64,000 nt of DNA. Source: CAVPTL01 sp963729195. Its GTDB lineage: Bacteria > Actinomycetota > Thermoleophilia > Gaiellales > JAICJC01. Where the stretch lies: NCBI GenBank assembly GCA_963729195.1, contig CAVSNF010000027.1:62001-126000 (forward strand), written 5' to 3'. The notes under the pieces were generated by a model that worked only from the letters and a program-made list of their open reading frames with translations, ran no database searches and was not told the DNA's origin. A program made the position numbers and the translations under genes. Below, one piece after another: positions 8,654-18,286 of this stretch. Position 1 is the first letter of the stretch; each line of letters starts with the position of its first letter.

Positions 8654-11600
8654 ATGAAGCCACAGGTGTCGACACCATCGGTGTCGCGCAAAGCTGCCGT
8701 GGAGCCGCGGGTCTACCTCCCACGGCTGACGATCCGGTGGCTCGCCGACCAACCAGACCAGCGCGTCAAAGCCATCGAGGGCACTGCGGTGTTCATCGAC
8801 GTATCCGGTTTCACCGCCATGTCGGAGCGGCTGGCCCGCACCGGCCGGGTCGGAGCCGAAGAGGTGGCCGACGTGATCGGCGACGTGTTCGCACAGCTTC
8901 TGACCACCGCCTACGACAACGGTGGCAGCCTGGTCAAGTTCGGCGGAGACGCGCTGCTGCTGCTGTTCCGCGGCGACCTCCACCAGGTGCGCGGCGTCCG
9001 GGCTGCTGTCGGCATGCGCGCCGCCCTGCGCGCGATCGGTCCGATCCCGACGTCGGTGGGCAAGGTCACGCTGAAGGTCTCGGCGGGAGTCCACTCGGAT
9101 ACGTTCCAGTGCTTCCTGGTCGGCGACTCGCACCGCGAGCTGATCATCACCGGCCCGGCCATGACCACCACGGTGGAGATGGAGGCGGCCGCCAACTCGG
9201 GTGAGACGGTGGTCAGCGCCACGACCGCCGCCGCTTTGCCGGCCGGCCTGCTGACCGAGCCCCGCGGCGAGGGCTTCCTGCTCCCCCGGGGAGCCTCGCT
9301 GCCCGATTCGAGCGGACTGCGGCTGCCCGACCGCGAGCTCCACGAGGGCCAGCTGCTGGCCGGGATCCCCGCGGCGCTGCGTGAGCACGTGCTGTCGTCG
9401 GACGCCGACTCCGAGCACCGCCGGGCGACGGTCGCATTCGTCGGCTACCACGGGGTCGACAGGCTGATCGACGAGGTGGGCGCCGAGGTGGTCGGCGACC
9501 GCCTGCACGAGCTGGTGAGCACGGTGCAGGCGGCCTGCGACGCGCACGGCGTGACGTTCCTGGGCAGCGATGTGGACAGAGACGGCGGCAAGATCATCCT
9601 GGTGGCCGGGGCTCCCACGGCTGCGGGTGAGGACGAGCAGCGGCTGCTGCTGGCCGCGTGCGAGGTGCGCGACGCCAAGGGGCTGCTGCCGGTGCAGATC
9701 GGGGTCAACAGCGGACACCTCTTCGCCGGCGGAGTGGGGCCGCCGTACCGGCGCACCTACACGGTGATGGGCGACACCGTCAACCTGGCGGCGCGGGTGA
9801 TGGCGCGCGCGGCGCCCGGTGAGGTGCTCGCTGCCACCGCGGTGCTGGACGCCGCCGACATCGAGTTTGCCTCCAGTCCGGTCGAGCCGTTCATGGCCAA
9901 GGGCAAGAAGGCTGCGGTCGAGGCGGCGGTGGTGCGCGGTCCGCTGGGCAGCAAACGCACGACTTCGCCAGAGCTGCCGCTGGTGGGCCGCCAGCGCGAG
10001 AAGACCGCGCTGCGCGACGCGGTCGCGCGTGTCCGCGACGGCCACGGCGGGATGATCGAGGTGGTCGGGCCGCCCGGCATCGGCAAGACCCGGCTTCTGG
10101 ACGAGCTGCGTGTGGGCGCCGCCGGAATGCCTCAACTCCTGGCTCGCTGCGAGCTGTACGAGGCCTCCTCGCCGTACATGCCGTTTCGCCGGATCCTGCG
10201 GATGTTGCTGGGCTGTGCCGAGTCCCAGCCGCGAGATCAAGCCGCCATGCTCCTGCGCGAGCGGGTGCTGCGCGACGCGCCCGAGCTGGAGCCGTGGCTG
10301 CCGCTGCTGGCGGTCGTGGTGGACGCCGACGTGGAGTCGACGCCCGAGGTGGACGAGCTGGGTGAGGAGTTTCGGGCGCCGAAACTGGTGGAGGTGACCA
10401 CCCAGCTGTTCGAGCGGCTGGTGACCGAGCCGACCCTGATCGCGGTCGAGGACGTGCACTGGATGGACGCAGCCTCGGTGGACATCGCCAACGTCCTGAT
10501 CAGCCGAGCGGAGCAGCGACCGTGGCTGATCTGCTTCACCCGGCGCGACGACCCCACCGGGTTCCACCCGGCGGAGCCGCGGGTGGGCGTCGAGCTGCGT
10601 CCGCGACCGCTGACGGTGGCCGACTCGGAGCGGTTGATCACGGCCGCGACCGAGCATGCGCCGCTGCGTCCGCACGACGCCCAAGCGCTCGCCCGGCGCT
10701 CCGGCGGTAACCCGCTGTTCCTGCACGGATTGCTGGGCGCGGTCGGGCAGTCGGGCACGGTCGACGGGTTGCCCGACACGATCGAGGCGATGGTGGTCGC
10801 CCAGATCGACCGGCTGGGTACGACTCAGCGGCGCCTGGTCAGGCACGCGTCGGTGCTCGGGCTGGCCTTCTCGACCGATCTGGTCGCGATGCTGCTCGAT
10901 CCCGACGACGATCCTCCCGGGCGCGGAGCCTGGGATGGGCTGGACGAGCTGCTTGCCCACGACGGCCCCGGGCAGTTCCGGTTCCGGCATGCGCTCACCC
11001 GCGACGCCGCCTACGAGGCGCTCTCGTACCGCCGGCGCCGGGAGCTGCACGCTCGGGCCGCGGCGGCCATCGAGCAGCGCCGAGCCGGCCCCGACGACGA
11101 CCTCGACCTGCTCGCGCTTGCATTACCTCCATGCGGGCGACAACCGCCGCGCCTGGGACGTCGCGCGCGCCGCGGCCCGCGCTGCCGAGGCCGAGTTCGC
11201 GATCGGCGACGCATCGGTCAACTACGGCCGGGCGCTGCAGGCCGCGCGCCACCTCGGTGGCCTGCCGGCCGCCGACCGGGCCGAGACGCTCGAGGCGCTC
11301 GGGCGATCTGAACGAGCGCATGGGCCTGCTACGTCGACGCCGCCGCCCGCTTTACCGAGGCCCGGCGGCTGCTGGCGGACGACCCGGTGGCGCAGGGCCG
11401 TCTGTGCCACAAGCATTCGATCCTGGCGGAGCGCAGCCTCGAGCTATCCCCAAGCGGTGCGCTGGCTGCGGCGCGGACTCGCCGCCCTGGACGGCCGCGA
11501 CGACCTCGAGTCGGTTCGGCAGCGGTCGCGGCTGTCGGCGTCGTACGGCCTGGTGCAGGCTCGCCCAGGGGCGGCGGCTGGAGGCGGTCGAGGTGCTCGA

Positions 11601-12536
11601 GCGAACAATCGTTGAGGCGCAGGCCTCGGGTGAGGACGACGCGCTCGCCCACGCCTACCTGACCCTCGACTGGGCGCTCTCAGAACTCGGCCGAGGCAGC
11701 GAGGCGGTGTACTCACCAAAGGCGCTGGTGCTGTACGAGCAGCTGGGCAAGCTGGGGCCGCAGGCGGGGATCTACAACAACCTCGGCACCTTCAGCTACG
11801 CCGAGGGGCGATGGGGCGAGGCGGTGGAGCTGTACCAGAAGAGCTACGACCTGCGGATGCGGCTGGGAGATGCCGTCGATGCGGCCGGCAGCGCGAACAA
11901 CATCGCCGAGGTGCTGTCCGACCAGGGGCACCTCGACCAGGCCCAGGCGCAGTTCGAGAGCGCCCTGCGGGTGTGGCGCGCGGCCGACTTCTGGAGTGGG
12001 ATCGGGTATGCGCTCAGCAATCTCGGGCGGGTGGCGTATCGCGACGGTCGCGTTCGCCGAAGGCGATGGAGTTGCTGGACCGCGCGCGGGCCATGTTCCG
12101 TCAGATTTCCGCCGATCCCGAGGTGGTCGAGACCGATGCTCGCCGAGCGGAGTGTCTGCTCTTGCAGGGGGCGGGAGCCGAGGCGCTTGCGCTTGCCGAC
12201 GAAACGCTGGCGCTGGCGCGCTCGCTCGACAGCGCCTTCGAGGTGCCGATGCTCCAGCGGATTCGCGGGTTCGCCCAGCTCCAACTCGGAAATCCCGAGG
12301 CTGCGCGCGAGGCGTTCGAGGTGGGCCTGGCCGGCGCCCGCGAGCTGGACGCGGTATTCGAAGTGGCGCTCACGCTGGATGCGATGGTGCGCCTGTCCGT
12401 GACTCAGACCGGCATCGTGGACGTGGCCGCCCGCAAGGAGGCCGACGCGCTGTTCACGCGGTTGGGCGTGGTACGCGTGCTCGAGGTGCCGCTGACCGCG
12501 GCGGCCGATCGTGATCACGAGGGAGTCCCCCTGTGA
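8654..12536 (+). CDS. Two-domain class III cyclase with AAA ATPase and TPR region
   Basis: About 1290 codons, organised like soluble adenylyl cyclase: cyclase domain 1 (about 40-190), cyclase domain 2 (about 255-390), AAA-type ATPase (Walker A GPPGIGKTRLL near 475, Walker B-like LIAVEDVHWMD near 600), then TPR repeats. Domain 1 keeps the metal aspartates (FIDVSGFT, D49; GGDALLLLF, D99) but has lost the Asn/Arg pair. Domain 2 keeps GDTVNLAARV (N377, R381) but has lost the first metal Asp (AFVGYHG). The first 2450 bases are open; the TPR half has frame changes near 11110, 11310, 11450, 11570 and 12050. It is likely a cytosolic signalling enzyme. Confidence 0.85.
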
Positions 12537-12540
12537 TCAC
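12511..12540 (+). terminator. Hairpin over the stop codon of the cyclase gene
   Basis: GTGATCAC at 12511-12518 pairs with GTGATCAC at 12533-12540, continued by AGGG/CCCT with one bulged G and a 5-nt loop. It spans the TGA at 12534-12536 and lies between two convergent genes. There is no U-tract, so terminator function is inferred from position. Confidence 0.45.
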
Positions 12541-12561
12541 GACCGGCCGGCCGCAGCTCAG

Positions 12562-13968
12562 CTAGCGGTGCGCCTTGATGGCGTCGCTGCCCGACGTCAG
12601 CAGGATCCGCACCTGGACGTCGCCGTTGACCACCGGGTTGAACGGATTGAACAGCACGATCAGGGTGCTGATGCACGGGTCGGGATTGGCGACGAACGGG
12701 TTCTTGCAGAACTTCAGCTGGAACGGGCGCACCGGTCTTGGTCTGGTAGAAGACCTGCGTGAAGATCCCTCGCGGTGAGATCGAGCGATCAAACGTCACC
12801 GTGTCCACGATCGGGTGCTTCGGATCGTTGTACCCGACGGCCGGGAACACCGTCTCGGCGCCGTTGCCGCTGCACGCCGCTCCGCCGCAGAATGTCCCAC
12901 GCTACCGGCACGTTGCCGGTGAGCCCGAACACTCCGCCGCCGCCCTTCGGCACCGTGTAGACGTCACACACCGGCTGGGCCACGGTGGCGTACTTGCAGG
13001 TGGTCAGCGTCTGGGTGACCTGGGGGGCGACGATCGCCGCCTGAGAGTCGGCGGACGGCTTGGCTCCGGTCGTGGCAGCGTCGCCCAACCCGGCCCCGGT
13101 CTGGGCCTGCACCGTGAAGGTGTAGTCGGTGCCGTTGCTGAGGCCCGAGACGTTGTAACAGACGTTGGCAGCGTTATCGAGACAGGGCTGCACGGCCGAC
13201 GGCGGAACCTGGGTGGTACCGGTGCCGCTGCCGTTGCCCGCGATCGTGATCAGATACGGGGCGGTGGAGCTGAGAGGCTTGCTGCCGAGGTCGGCAGGCG
13301 GCGCCCAGCTCAGCACTGCGGTGGTGTTCCCGGGTGTCGCCAGCAGGTTCTGTACGGGGCCGGCGAGCGTGTCGTAGTTGATCGTGGCCGCGTAGTCGAG
13401 GCCGGTGACCGAGCCGACGTCGGTGACCACGAACTGAAGGGTGTTGTCACCGGCGGTGAACCGGAGCGGAGGAGTTGATGGGCGTGGGCGTGCCGGGAAT
13501 CGGGTTGCCGTAGTTGGCGGGCACGTCGCCGGTGGGCTGCGCCGAGACCTGCGTGCCGTTGACGTTCACGGAGCCGTAGTTGTCGGTGTAGTAGGAGCCG
13601 GTGATGCTGCCGTTGGTGGCTCGATCCGGCAGCGTGAAGTGCACCGTGTAGGTGGTGACGCTGTTGACGCCGTTGGTGGATCCACACGCCTGGTCAGCGG
13701 CGCTGGCGGTGATCCAACTGGCGCCGGCGATGTTGTCGCTGTAGCGCGTGCACGAGCCGGTGAACGGCGTGGTGATCCTGTGCGCCGTGCCCGCGGTGCC
13801 ACCGGTCACCGCGAAGTCGGTCGATGTCGAGCCGCTGGCGAAGGACACTGAGAGCGCCCCGACAGTCGGCGTGTCAGCCAGCGCGAGCCCGCCGGATTGT
13901 GTGAGCACTCCTGCTACGAGCAGCAGAAGCGCGGCCCCAATGCTTCTGGAACGACGGGATCGGATCAT
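12562..13968 (-). CDS. Secreted fibronectin type III-like protein, frameshifted
   Basis: About 469 codons. The start at 13968 is supported by an AAGGGGAA ribosome site 8 bases upstream. The signal peptide (IGAALLLLVAGVLTQ to LALA) is followed by a Ser/Thr-rich domain. An FN3-like domain then starts PVQNLLATPGNTTAVLSWAPP and ends YTFTVQAQTGAGLGDA. The C-terminal region (KHPIVDTVTFDRSISPRGIF, then a block ending SGSDAIKAHR) resembles no family I know. Frame changes lie near 13450, 12890 and 12730. Probably extracellular; function unknown. Confidence 0.65.
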
Positions 13969-14105
13969 CGTGTGGCTTCCCCTTTTACGCGCTGGACGGC
14001 AACCAGATTCTGGCACTTGCGAGGCACCACCTTACCATGTTATTTGCCTGCAGATCGCGTGAATCACTGGTACTGGCACCAAACAAAGTGTGGTTTACTC
14101 GGTGC

Positions 14106-15326
14106 GTGAAGGATCCACCCCTGGTCCAGCCCGTCTCCAGCCTGCGGGTGCCGGACATGTCGGACATCGATCTTCCCGCTCTGCGGTCGCAGCGCCTCGC
14201 CCGGCTGCAGGCCGCAATGCGAGCGCGAGACGTGCCCGCCTGCCTGTTCTTCCACCCGGCCAACATTCGCTACGCGACCGGTACCAGCGTGATGGACGTG
14301 TGGGCGGCTGAGACGTTCGCCCGCCACTGCGTGGTACCGGCGACCGGCGACCCGGTGCTGTTTGAGTGTCACACCTCCGTGGACGTCTCGGCCACCCGTG
14401 TGCGCGACGTCCGGCCCGCGGTTACCTGGCAGTTTCGCCCGGACCACGCCGCTGAGTTGACTCGGGCGTGGGCGGCCGACCTGAAGGCGTTGCTGCGCGA
14501 GCTGGGGGCCGACGACGGCCCGCTGGGACTGGATCGGCTTGACACGTTCGGATTCGCCGCGCTGCACGCGGCCGGTATCGACCTGGTCGATTCGAGCGCG
14601 ATCACGATGGCAGCGCGGGACGTGAAGACGCCCCAAGAGGTCGAGCTGCTCAAGATCAACGGAGCCGTCGGTGATGCCATCCTGCGCGACTTCGAGGACG
14701 CCATCCGGCCGGGCATTCGCGAGTACGAGCTGCTGGCGGTGCTGACCGACTCGCTGCTTCGCCATCAGGGCGAGTACATCTTCACCCGGCTGGTCTCGTC
14801 GGGCCGAAACACCAACCCGTGGGGGCGTGAGGCCCGGGACAAGATCGTGATGCCCGGCGACCTGGTGGCGGTGGACACCGACGCCTGCGGGGTGGAGGGA
14901 TACCTGATCGACGTCTCGCGCACGTTCCTGTGCGGGGATCGCCCGTCGGCCGGGCAGGTCGAGCTGTACAAGATCGCCCACGAGATGGTGGTGGGTATGC
15001 GCGAGGTGCTGCGCCCGGGGATGTCATACGACGAGTTCGCCCGGGCCGCCCCGCAGCTCCCGGCCCGGTTCGTGGCCCAACGGTACGAGTGCATGGTGCA
15101 CGGCGCCGGGCTGGAGGACGAGAGTCCGACGGTGTACTACCCCGGCCAGGCCGACAACCCCACCGACGTCATCATCGAGCCCAACATGGCGTTGTGCTTC
15201 GAGTGCTACATCGGCGAGGTCGGCGGCCACTACGGGGTCAAGCTCGAGGATCAGGTGCTGGTCACCGAGACCGGCGCCGAGCCCCTCTGCACCTACCCCT
15301 ACGACGCGGTGCTGCTCGGTTTGTGA
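14106..15326 (+). CDS. M24-fold metalloenzyme (Xaa-Pro peptidase / DddP-like)
   Basis: Creatinase/aminopeptidase P fold, about 406 residues, intact. The metal ligands of the M24 fold are visible: VDTDACGVEGYLIDVSRTF (first Asp, DxD variant, second Asp), VHGAGLEDE (His), CFECYIGEVGG (Glu) and KLEDQVLVTE (Glu). Xaa-Pro dipeptidases usually have D-x-G at the first site. The DTD triplet and the YIGEVGG/GVKLEDQVLVT tail are closer, from memory, to the DMSP lyase DddP. I call it an M24 enzyme and leave peptidase versus lyase open. The GTG at 14106 is my start; ATG 14157 is the alternative. Confidence 0.78.
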   Translation: MKDPPLVQPVSSLRVPDMSDIDLPALRSQRLARLQAAMRARDVPACLFFHPANIRYATGTSVMDVWAAETFARHCVVPATGDPVLFECHTSVDVSATRVRDVRPAVTWQFRPDHAAELTRAWAADLKALLRELGADDGPLGLDRLDTFGFAALHAAGIDLVDSSAITMAARDVKTPQEVELLKINGAVGDAILRDFEDAIRPGIREYELLAVLTDSLLRHQGEYIFTRLVSSGRNTNPWGREARDKIVMPGDLVAVDTDACGVEGYLIDVSRTFLCGDRPSAGQVELYKIAHEMVVGMREVLRPGMSYDEFARAAPQLPARFVAQRYECMVHGAGLEDESPTVYYPGQADNPTDVIIEPNMALCFECYIGEVGGHYGVKLEDQVLVTETGAEPLCTYPYDAVLLGL

Positions 15327-15329
15327 CTG

Positions 15330-15360
15330 GTGAATAACGGTGCCAGGCACCGTTATTCAC
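15330..15360. repeat. REP-like palindrome, full copy (AACG type, centre A)
   Basis: Same 15-bp arms as at 2178, central base A. It begins 3 bases after the TGA of the M24 gene and lies upstream of the MDR transporter on the same strand. Confidence 0.95.
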
Positions 15361-15379
15361 GCGTCTACAGTTCTGGTGG

Positions 15380-16927
15380 ATGAGTACGTTGGAGGCTCCG
15401 ACTGCGCCGGCACCGCGTGTACGGCTGATCTTTGCCGCACTGATGCTGGTGCTGTTGCTGGCGTCGCTCGACCAGACGATCGTCTCCACCGCGCTTCCCA
15501 CAATCGTCGGAGATCTGGGTGGGCTGACGCACCTCTCCTGGGTGGTGACGGCGTATCTGCTGGCCTCGACCGTGGTCGGCCCGCTGTATGGCAAGCTGGG
15601 CGACCAGTACGGCCGCAAGCGGCTGCTGCAGATCGCGATCGTGATCTTTCTGGTGGGCTCGGCGTTGTGCGGGCTGAGTCAGAACATGACCGAGCTGATC
15701 GCCTTCCGCGCGCTGCAGGGTCTTGGTGGCGGCGGGTTGATCGTGACCACGCTGGCGGTCATCGGGGACATCATCCCGCCCCGCGAGCGCGGCCGGTATC
15801 AGGGGTTCTTCGGGGCCGTCTTCGGGGTGTCCACGATCATCGGCCCGCTGCTGGGCGGATTCTTCGTGGACAACCTCTCGTGGCGCTGGATCTTCTACAT
15901 CAACCTGCCGCTGGGCCTGCTCGCACTGGGCGTGATCGGATCCGCGTTCCACGCGCCCACCGAGCACATCAAACACGTGGTCGACTACCTCGGCGCGGTC
16001 ACCTTGGCCGGGTCGCTGTCGCTGATCGTGCTCTTCACCAGCCTGGGCGGGACGACGTATGCCTGGGGTTCACCGCAGATCCTGGCCATGATGGTCGGCG
16101 GTGTCGTGCTGCTGGTCGCGTTCATCCTGGCCGAACGACGAGCGCTCGAGCCGATCCTGCCGTTGGAGCTTTTCCACAACAGAGTGTTCGCGGTCTCGAG
16201 CGCGATCGGCTTCGTGGTCGGCCTGGCGCTGTTCGGGGCGATCACCTACCTGCCGCTCTACCTGCAGGTGGTCAAGGGTCACAGCCCCACCGCTTCCGGG
16301 CTGTTTCTGACCCCGATGATGGCCGGGCTGCTGGTGACCTCGATCCTGAGCGGTCAGCTGATCTCCAAGTTCGGGCGCTACAAGCCGTTCCCGATCGCCG
16401 GCACGCTGATCATGGTGATCGCGCTCTATCTGCTGTCCGGGCTGGGGGTGCGGACGTCCGCGGAGCATGCGGCGCTGGTCATGCTGCTGCTGGGGTTTGG
16501 CCTTGGCATGGTGATGCAGGTGCTGGTGCTGGCGGCCCAAAACTCGGTGGAATACCGCTTCCTGGGTGTGGCCACGTCGGGCTCGACCCTGTTTCGCCAG
16601 GTGGGCGGCTCGATCGGCGTGGCCGCCTTCGGGGCGATCTTCACCAACCAGCTTGCGACCGAGCTGGGGAAGTTCCTGCCGATCGGCGCGCACATCCCCG
16701 CCAGCGCCAACCCTCAGGTCGTCAAGGATCTCCCGGCCGCGCTGCACACGGGGGTGGTGAACGCTTTCGCGGCGGCGCTCCAGCCGGTATTCCTGGTGGC
16801 CACCGGGATCACGGTGATCGCGTTTGCGCTGACGTTCCTGCTGCAGGAGATCCCGCTGCGCAGCGGCTCCGATCCGCCGCCGCCCGACACCAAGGTCGCG
16901 GAGCCGGAGCCGCTGACCACGACCTGA
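15380..16927 (+). CDS. DHA2-family multidrug efflux transporter (MFS, 14 TM)
   Basis: 515 residues, intact. The DHA2/EmrB-QacA signatures are present: LDQTIVSTALPTI in helix 1, WVVTAYLLAST in helix 2, GKLGDQYGRKRLL (motif A) in the first loop, and motif C (GPLLGGFF). The 14-helix length fits a proton-driven drug exporter. No regulator is adjacent. A short proline-rich cytoplasmic tail follows the last helix. It is flanked on both sides by palindromic repeats. Confidence 0.92.
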   Translation: MSTLEAPTAPAPRVRLIFAALMLVLLLASLDQTIVSTALPTIVGDLGGLTHLSWVVTAYLLASTVVGPLYGKLGDQYGRKRLLQIAIVIFLVGSALCGLSQNMTELIAFRALQGLGGGGLIVTTLAVIGDIIPPRERGRYQGFFGAVFGVSTIIGPLLGGFFVDNLSWRWIFYINLPLGLLALGVIGSAFHAPTEHIKHVVDYLGAVTLAGSLSLIVLFTSLGGTTYAWGSPQILAMMVGGVVLLVAFILAERRALEPILPLELFHNRVFAVSSAIGFVVGLALFGAITYLPLYLQVVKGHSPTASGLFLTPMMAGLLVTSILSGQLISKFGRYKPFPIAGTLIMVIALYLLSGLGVRTSAEHAALVMLLLGFGLGMVMQVLVLAAQNSVEYRFLGVATSGSTLFRQVGGSIGVAAFGAIFTNQLATELGKFLPIGAHIPASANPQVVKDLPAALHTGVVNAFAAALQPVFLVATGITVIAFALTFLLQEIPLRSGSDPPPPDTKVAEPEPLTTT

Positions 16928-16936
16928 GCCTGCGGG

Positions 16937-16977
16937 GTGAATAACGGTGCCTGGCACCGTTATTCACCGTTATTCAC
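16937..16977. repeat. REP-like palindrome with an extra 10-bp half unit
   Basis: Full copy at 16937-16967 (centre T) followed directly by a duplicated CGTTATTCAC (16968-16977). The whole 41-bp unit is the exact reverse complement of 25284-25324. It lies 10 bases after the MFS stop codon. Confidence 0.95.
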
Positions 16978-17047
16978 GTGCGATGTCGGTGGGGCCGATA
17001 TCGGCAGTGTGGCGACCGGAAGCACAGCTCCCCCGCCGGCGCGCGCG

Positions 17048-17866
17048 ATGCGCATCCTCAGGCTGATCGCCGGTGTACCGATCGGCCTTCTGCTCGCCGC
17101 TGCGCTGATTTTCGGCGCAGCCCGGCTGGGGCTGCTCGAGCGGTTCTTCGGGCCGGTCGTCCACGGCGACCTGGCATACGCGCGCAGCCAACGTCCCGGC
17201 ACGCGGGTGCTCTTCATCGGCAACAGCTTCACCTCCTACAACTCGATGCCCCAGCTGGTGCAGCAGCTCGCCGACGACGATCCAGGTGCACCTCGAATCG
17301 TGGTCGTGAGCTACACCGAGGACGGTTCGACCTGGCAGCACGCCTCCCGCGAGCGCAAGCTGACCGACCTGATCACAGGGGTGCACTGGGACGACGTGGT
17401 GCTGCAGGAGCAGAGCGAACTGCAGTCGTTCTCAGCGTTCCAGCGCGCGGTCGCCAGCGACCCGTACGCCGCCGATCTGAGCCGCAGGGCGACCGCGGCC
17501 GGGGCACGCACCGTGCTGTTCATGACCTGGGGATATCGGCAGGGCGACCGCCAGAATGTCCCGAGTGACACCTACTCCGCGATGCAGGCGCGGCTTCAGG
17601 AGGGGTACGACGAGTTGGGAGCCAAGCTGTCCGCGCAGGTGGTGCCGGTCGGTCTGGCCTGGCAGCAGGCGCTGCGCAGCCGCCCGAGCCTGCCGCTGTG
17701 GGCAGACGACGGCCGGCATCCCAGCCTGCTCGGGTCATATCTGGCAGCCTGCGTGTTCTACGCGAGGCTCACCGGGCGGAGTCCAACCGCCAGCGGCTTT
17801 ACCGCGGGGCTCGACCCCGCCCAGGCACGGTGGCTCCAGCAGGTCGCGTGGGATGTTGCCGGGTAG
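17048..17866 (+). CDS. SGNH-hydrolase-like membrane-anchored protein
   Basis: About 272 residues. A single N-terminal hydrophobic helix (LIAGVPIGLLLAAALIFGA) anchors an extracytoplasmic domain. That domain has a block-I-like FIGNSFTSYNSMPQ (GNS in place of GDS) and a C-terminal DDGRHPSLLGSYLAACVFY holding the D-x-x-H of SGNH hydrolases. Ester or acetyl hydrolysis outside the cell is plausible; the substrate is unknown. I start at ATG 17048. A longer frame reaches back into the palindrome at 16937 but would put repeat DNA in the protein. Confidence 0.72.
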   Translation: MRILRLIAGVPIGLLLAAALIFGAARLGLLERFFGPVVHGDLAYARSQRPGTRVLFIGNSFTSYNSMPQLVQQLADDDPGAPRIVVVSYTEDGSTWQHASRERKLTDLITGVHWDDVVLQEQSELQSFSAFQRAVASDPYAADLSRRATAAGARTVLFMTWGYRQGDRQNVPSDTYSAMQARLQEGYDELGAKLSAQVVPVGLAWQQALRSRPSLPLWADDGRHPSLLGSYLAACVFYARLTGRSPTASGFTAGLDPAQARWLQQVAWDVAG

Positions 17867-17869
17867 CGG

Positions 17870-18058
17870 CTACGCCCGCCGGTCTCCCACCAGGTAGGCC
17901 ACGATCAGCGCCGCCGGGAAGAAGATCAGACTGAAGATGAAGAACAGGAAGAAGCTGTGACCCTTGCGAGCCGCCACCCGGGCCGGCCAGAACGCGATCA
18001 GGATCCAGATCAGCAGACCAATCCACCACCACACGGTGGAGAGAATTGAAAGCAACAT
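17870..18058 (-). CDS. Small two-helix membrane protein
   Basis: 62 residues with two hydrophobic helices (LSTVWWWIGLLIWILIAF and FFLFFIFSLIFFPAALIVAYL) joined by a basic loop (PARVAARKGH), so both ends are predicted outside. Its ATG directly follows the TAA of the next upstream gene (18059), so the two are cotranscribed and coupled. I do not recognise a family. Confidence 0.6.
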   Translation of the reverse strand: MLLSILSTVWWWIGLLIWILIAFWPARVAARKGHSFFLFFIFSLIFFPAALIVAYLVGDRRA

Positions 18059-18283
18059 TTAGTGCCTTTCGGGTTGAGAATCGGACAGTGGAGTCACACT
18101 GATCAGCGACAAACCGTGAGCAGACACCGCGTCGAGCAGTCCCTGAAGTTCGGCTTGGTCGCGGATCGTGCCGGAGATGGCCGTGTTGCCGTCGCGGCAT
18201 TCCAGCTCGAGCGGTGAGAACGCCGAGACGTAGCGGCGCCCCAGCTCGCCCTCGACCAACACCTCGTAACGGCGGGGTCGCAC
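18059..18283 (-). CDS. Small soluble protein of unknown function
   Basis: 74 residues, sequence MRPRRYEVLVEGELGRRYVS through the C-terminal SVTPL segment. It looks like a compact alpha/beta fold (RYVSAFSPLELE, then GTIRDQAELQGLLDAVSAHG). Similar small proteins exist in actinobacteria without assigned function, as far as I recall. It starts 3 bases after the aquaporin stop and ends immediately before the small membrane protein, so the three minus-strand genes form an operon. Confidence 0.6.
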   Translation of the reverse strand: MRPRRYEVLVEGELGRRYVSAFSPLELECRDGNTAISGTIRDQAELQGLLDAVSAHGLSLISVTPLSDSQPERH

Positions 18284-18286
18284 CGG

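Noticed and set aside
8501..11050. 849-codon minus-strand open frame across the cyclase gene
   Set aside because: It is the mirror of a highly GC3-biased coding gene. Its sequence is low-complexity Arg/Gln/Gly/His with no domain.
14056..14084. Further copy of the palindrome upstream of the M24 gene (TGGTACTGGCACCA)
   Set aside because: Only part of the core is similar, no outer GTGAAT/ATTCAC arms, and it lies at a gene start rather than an end.
16937..17047. In-frame N-terminal extension reading NNGAWHRYSP on the SGNH gene, and the same peptide in other open frames
   Set aside because: It is simply the translation of the palindromic repeat in its one stop-free frame. It recurs wherever the repeat occurs and says nothing about proteins.
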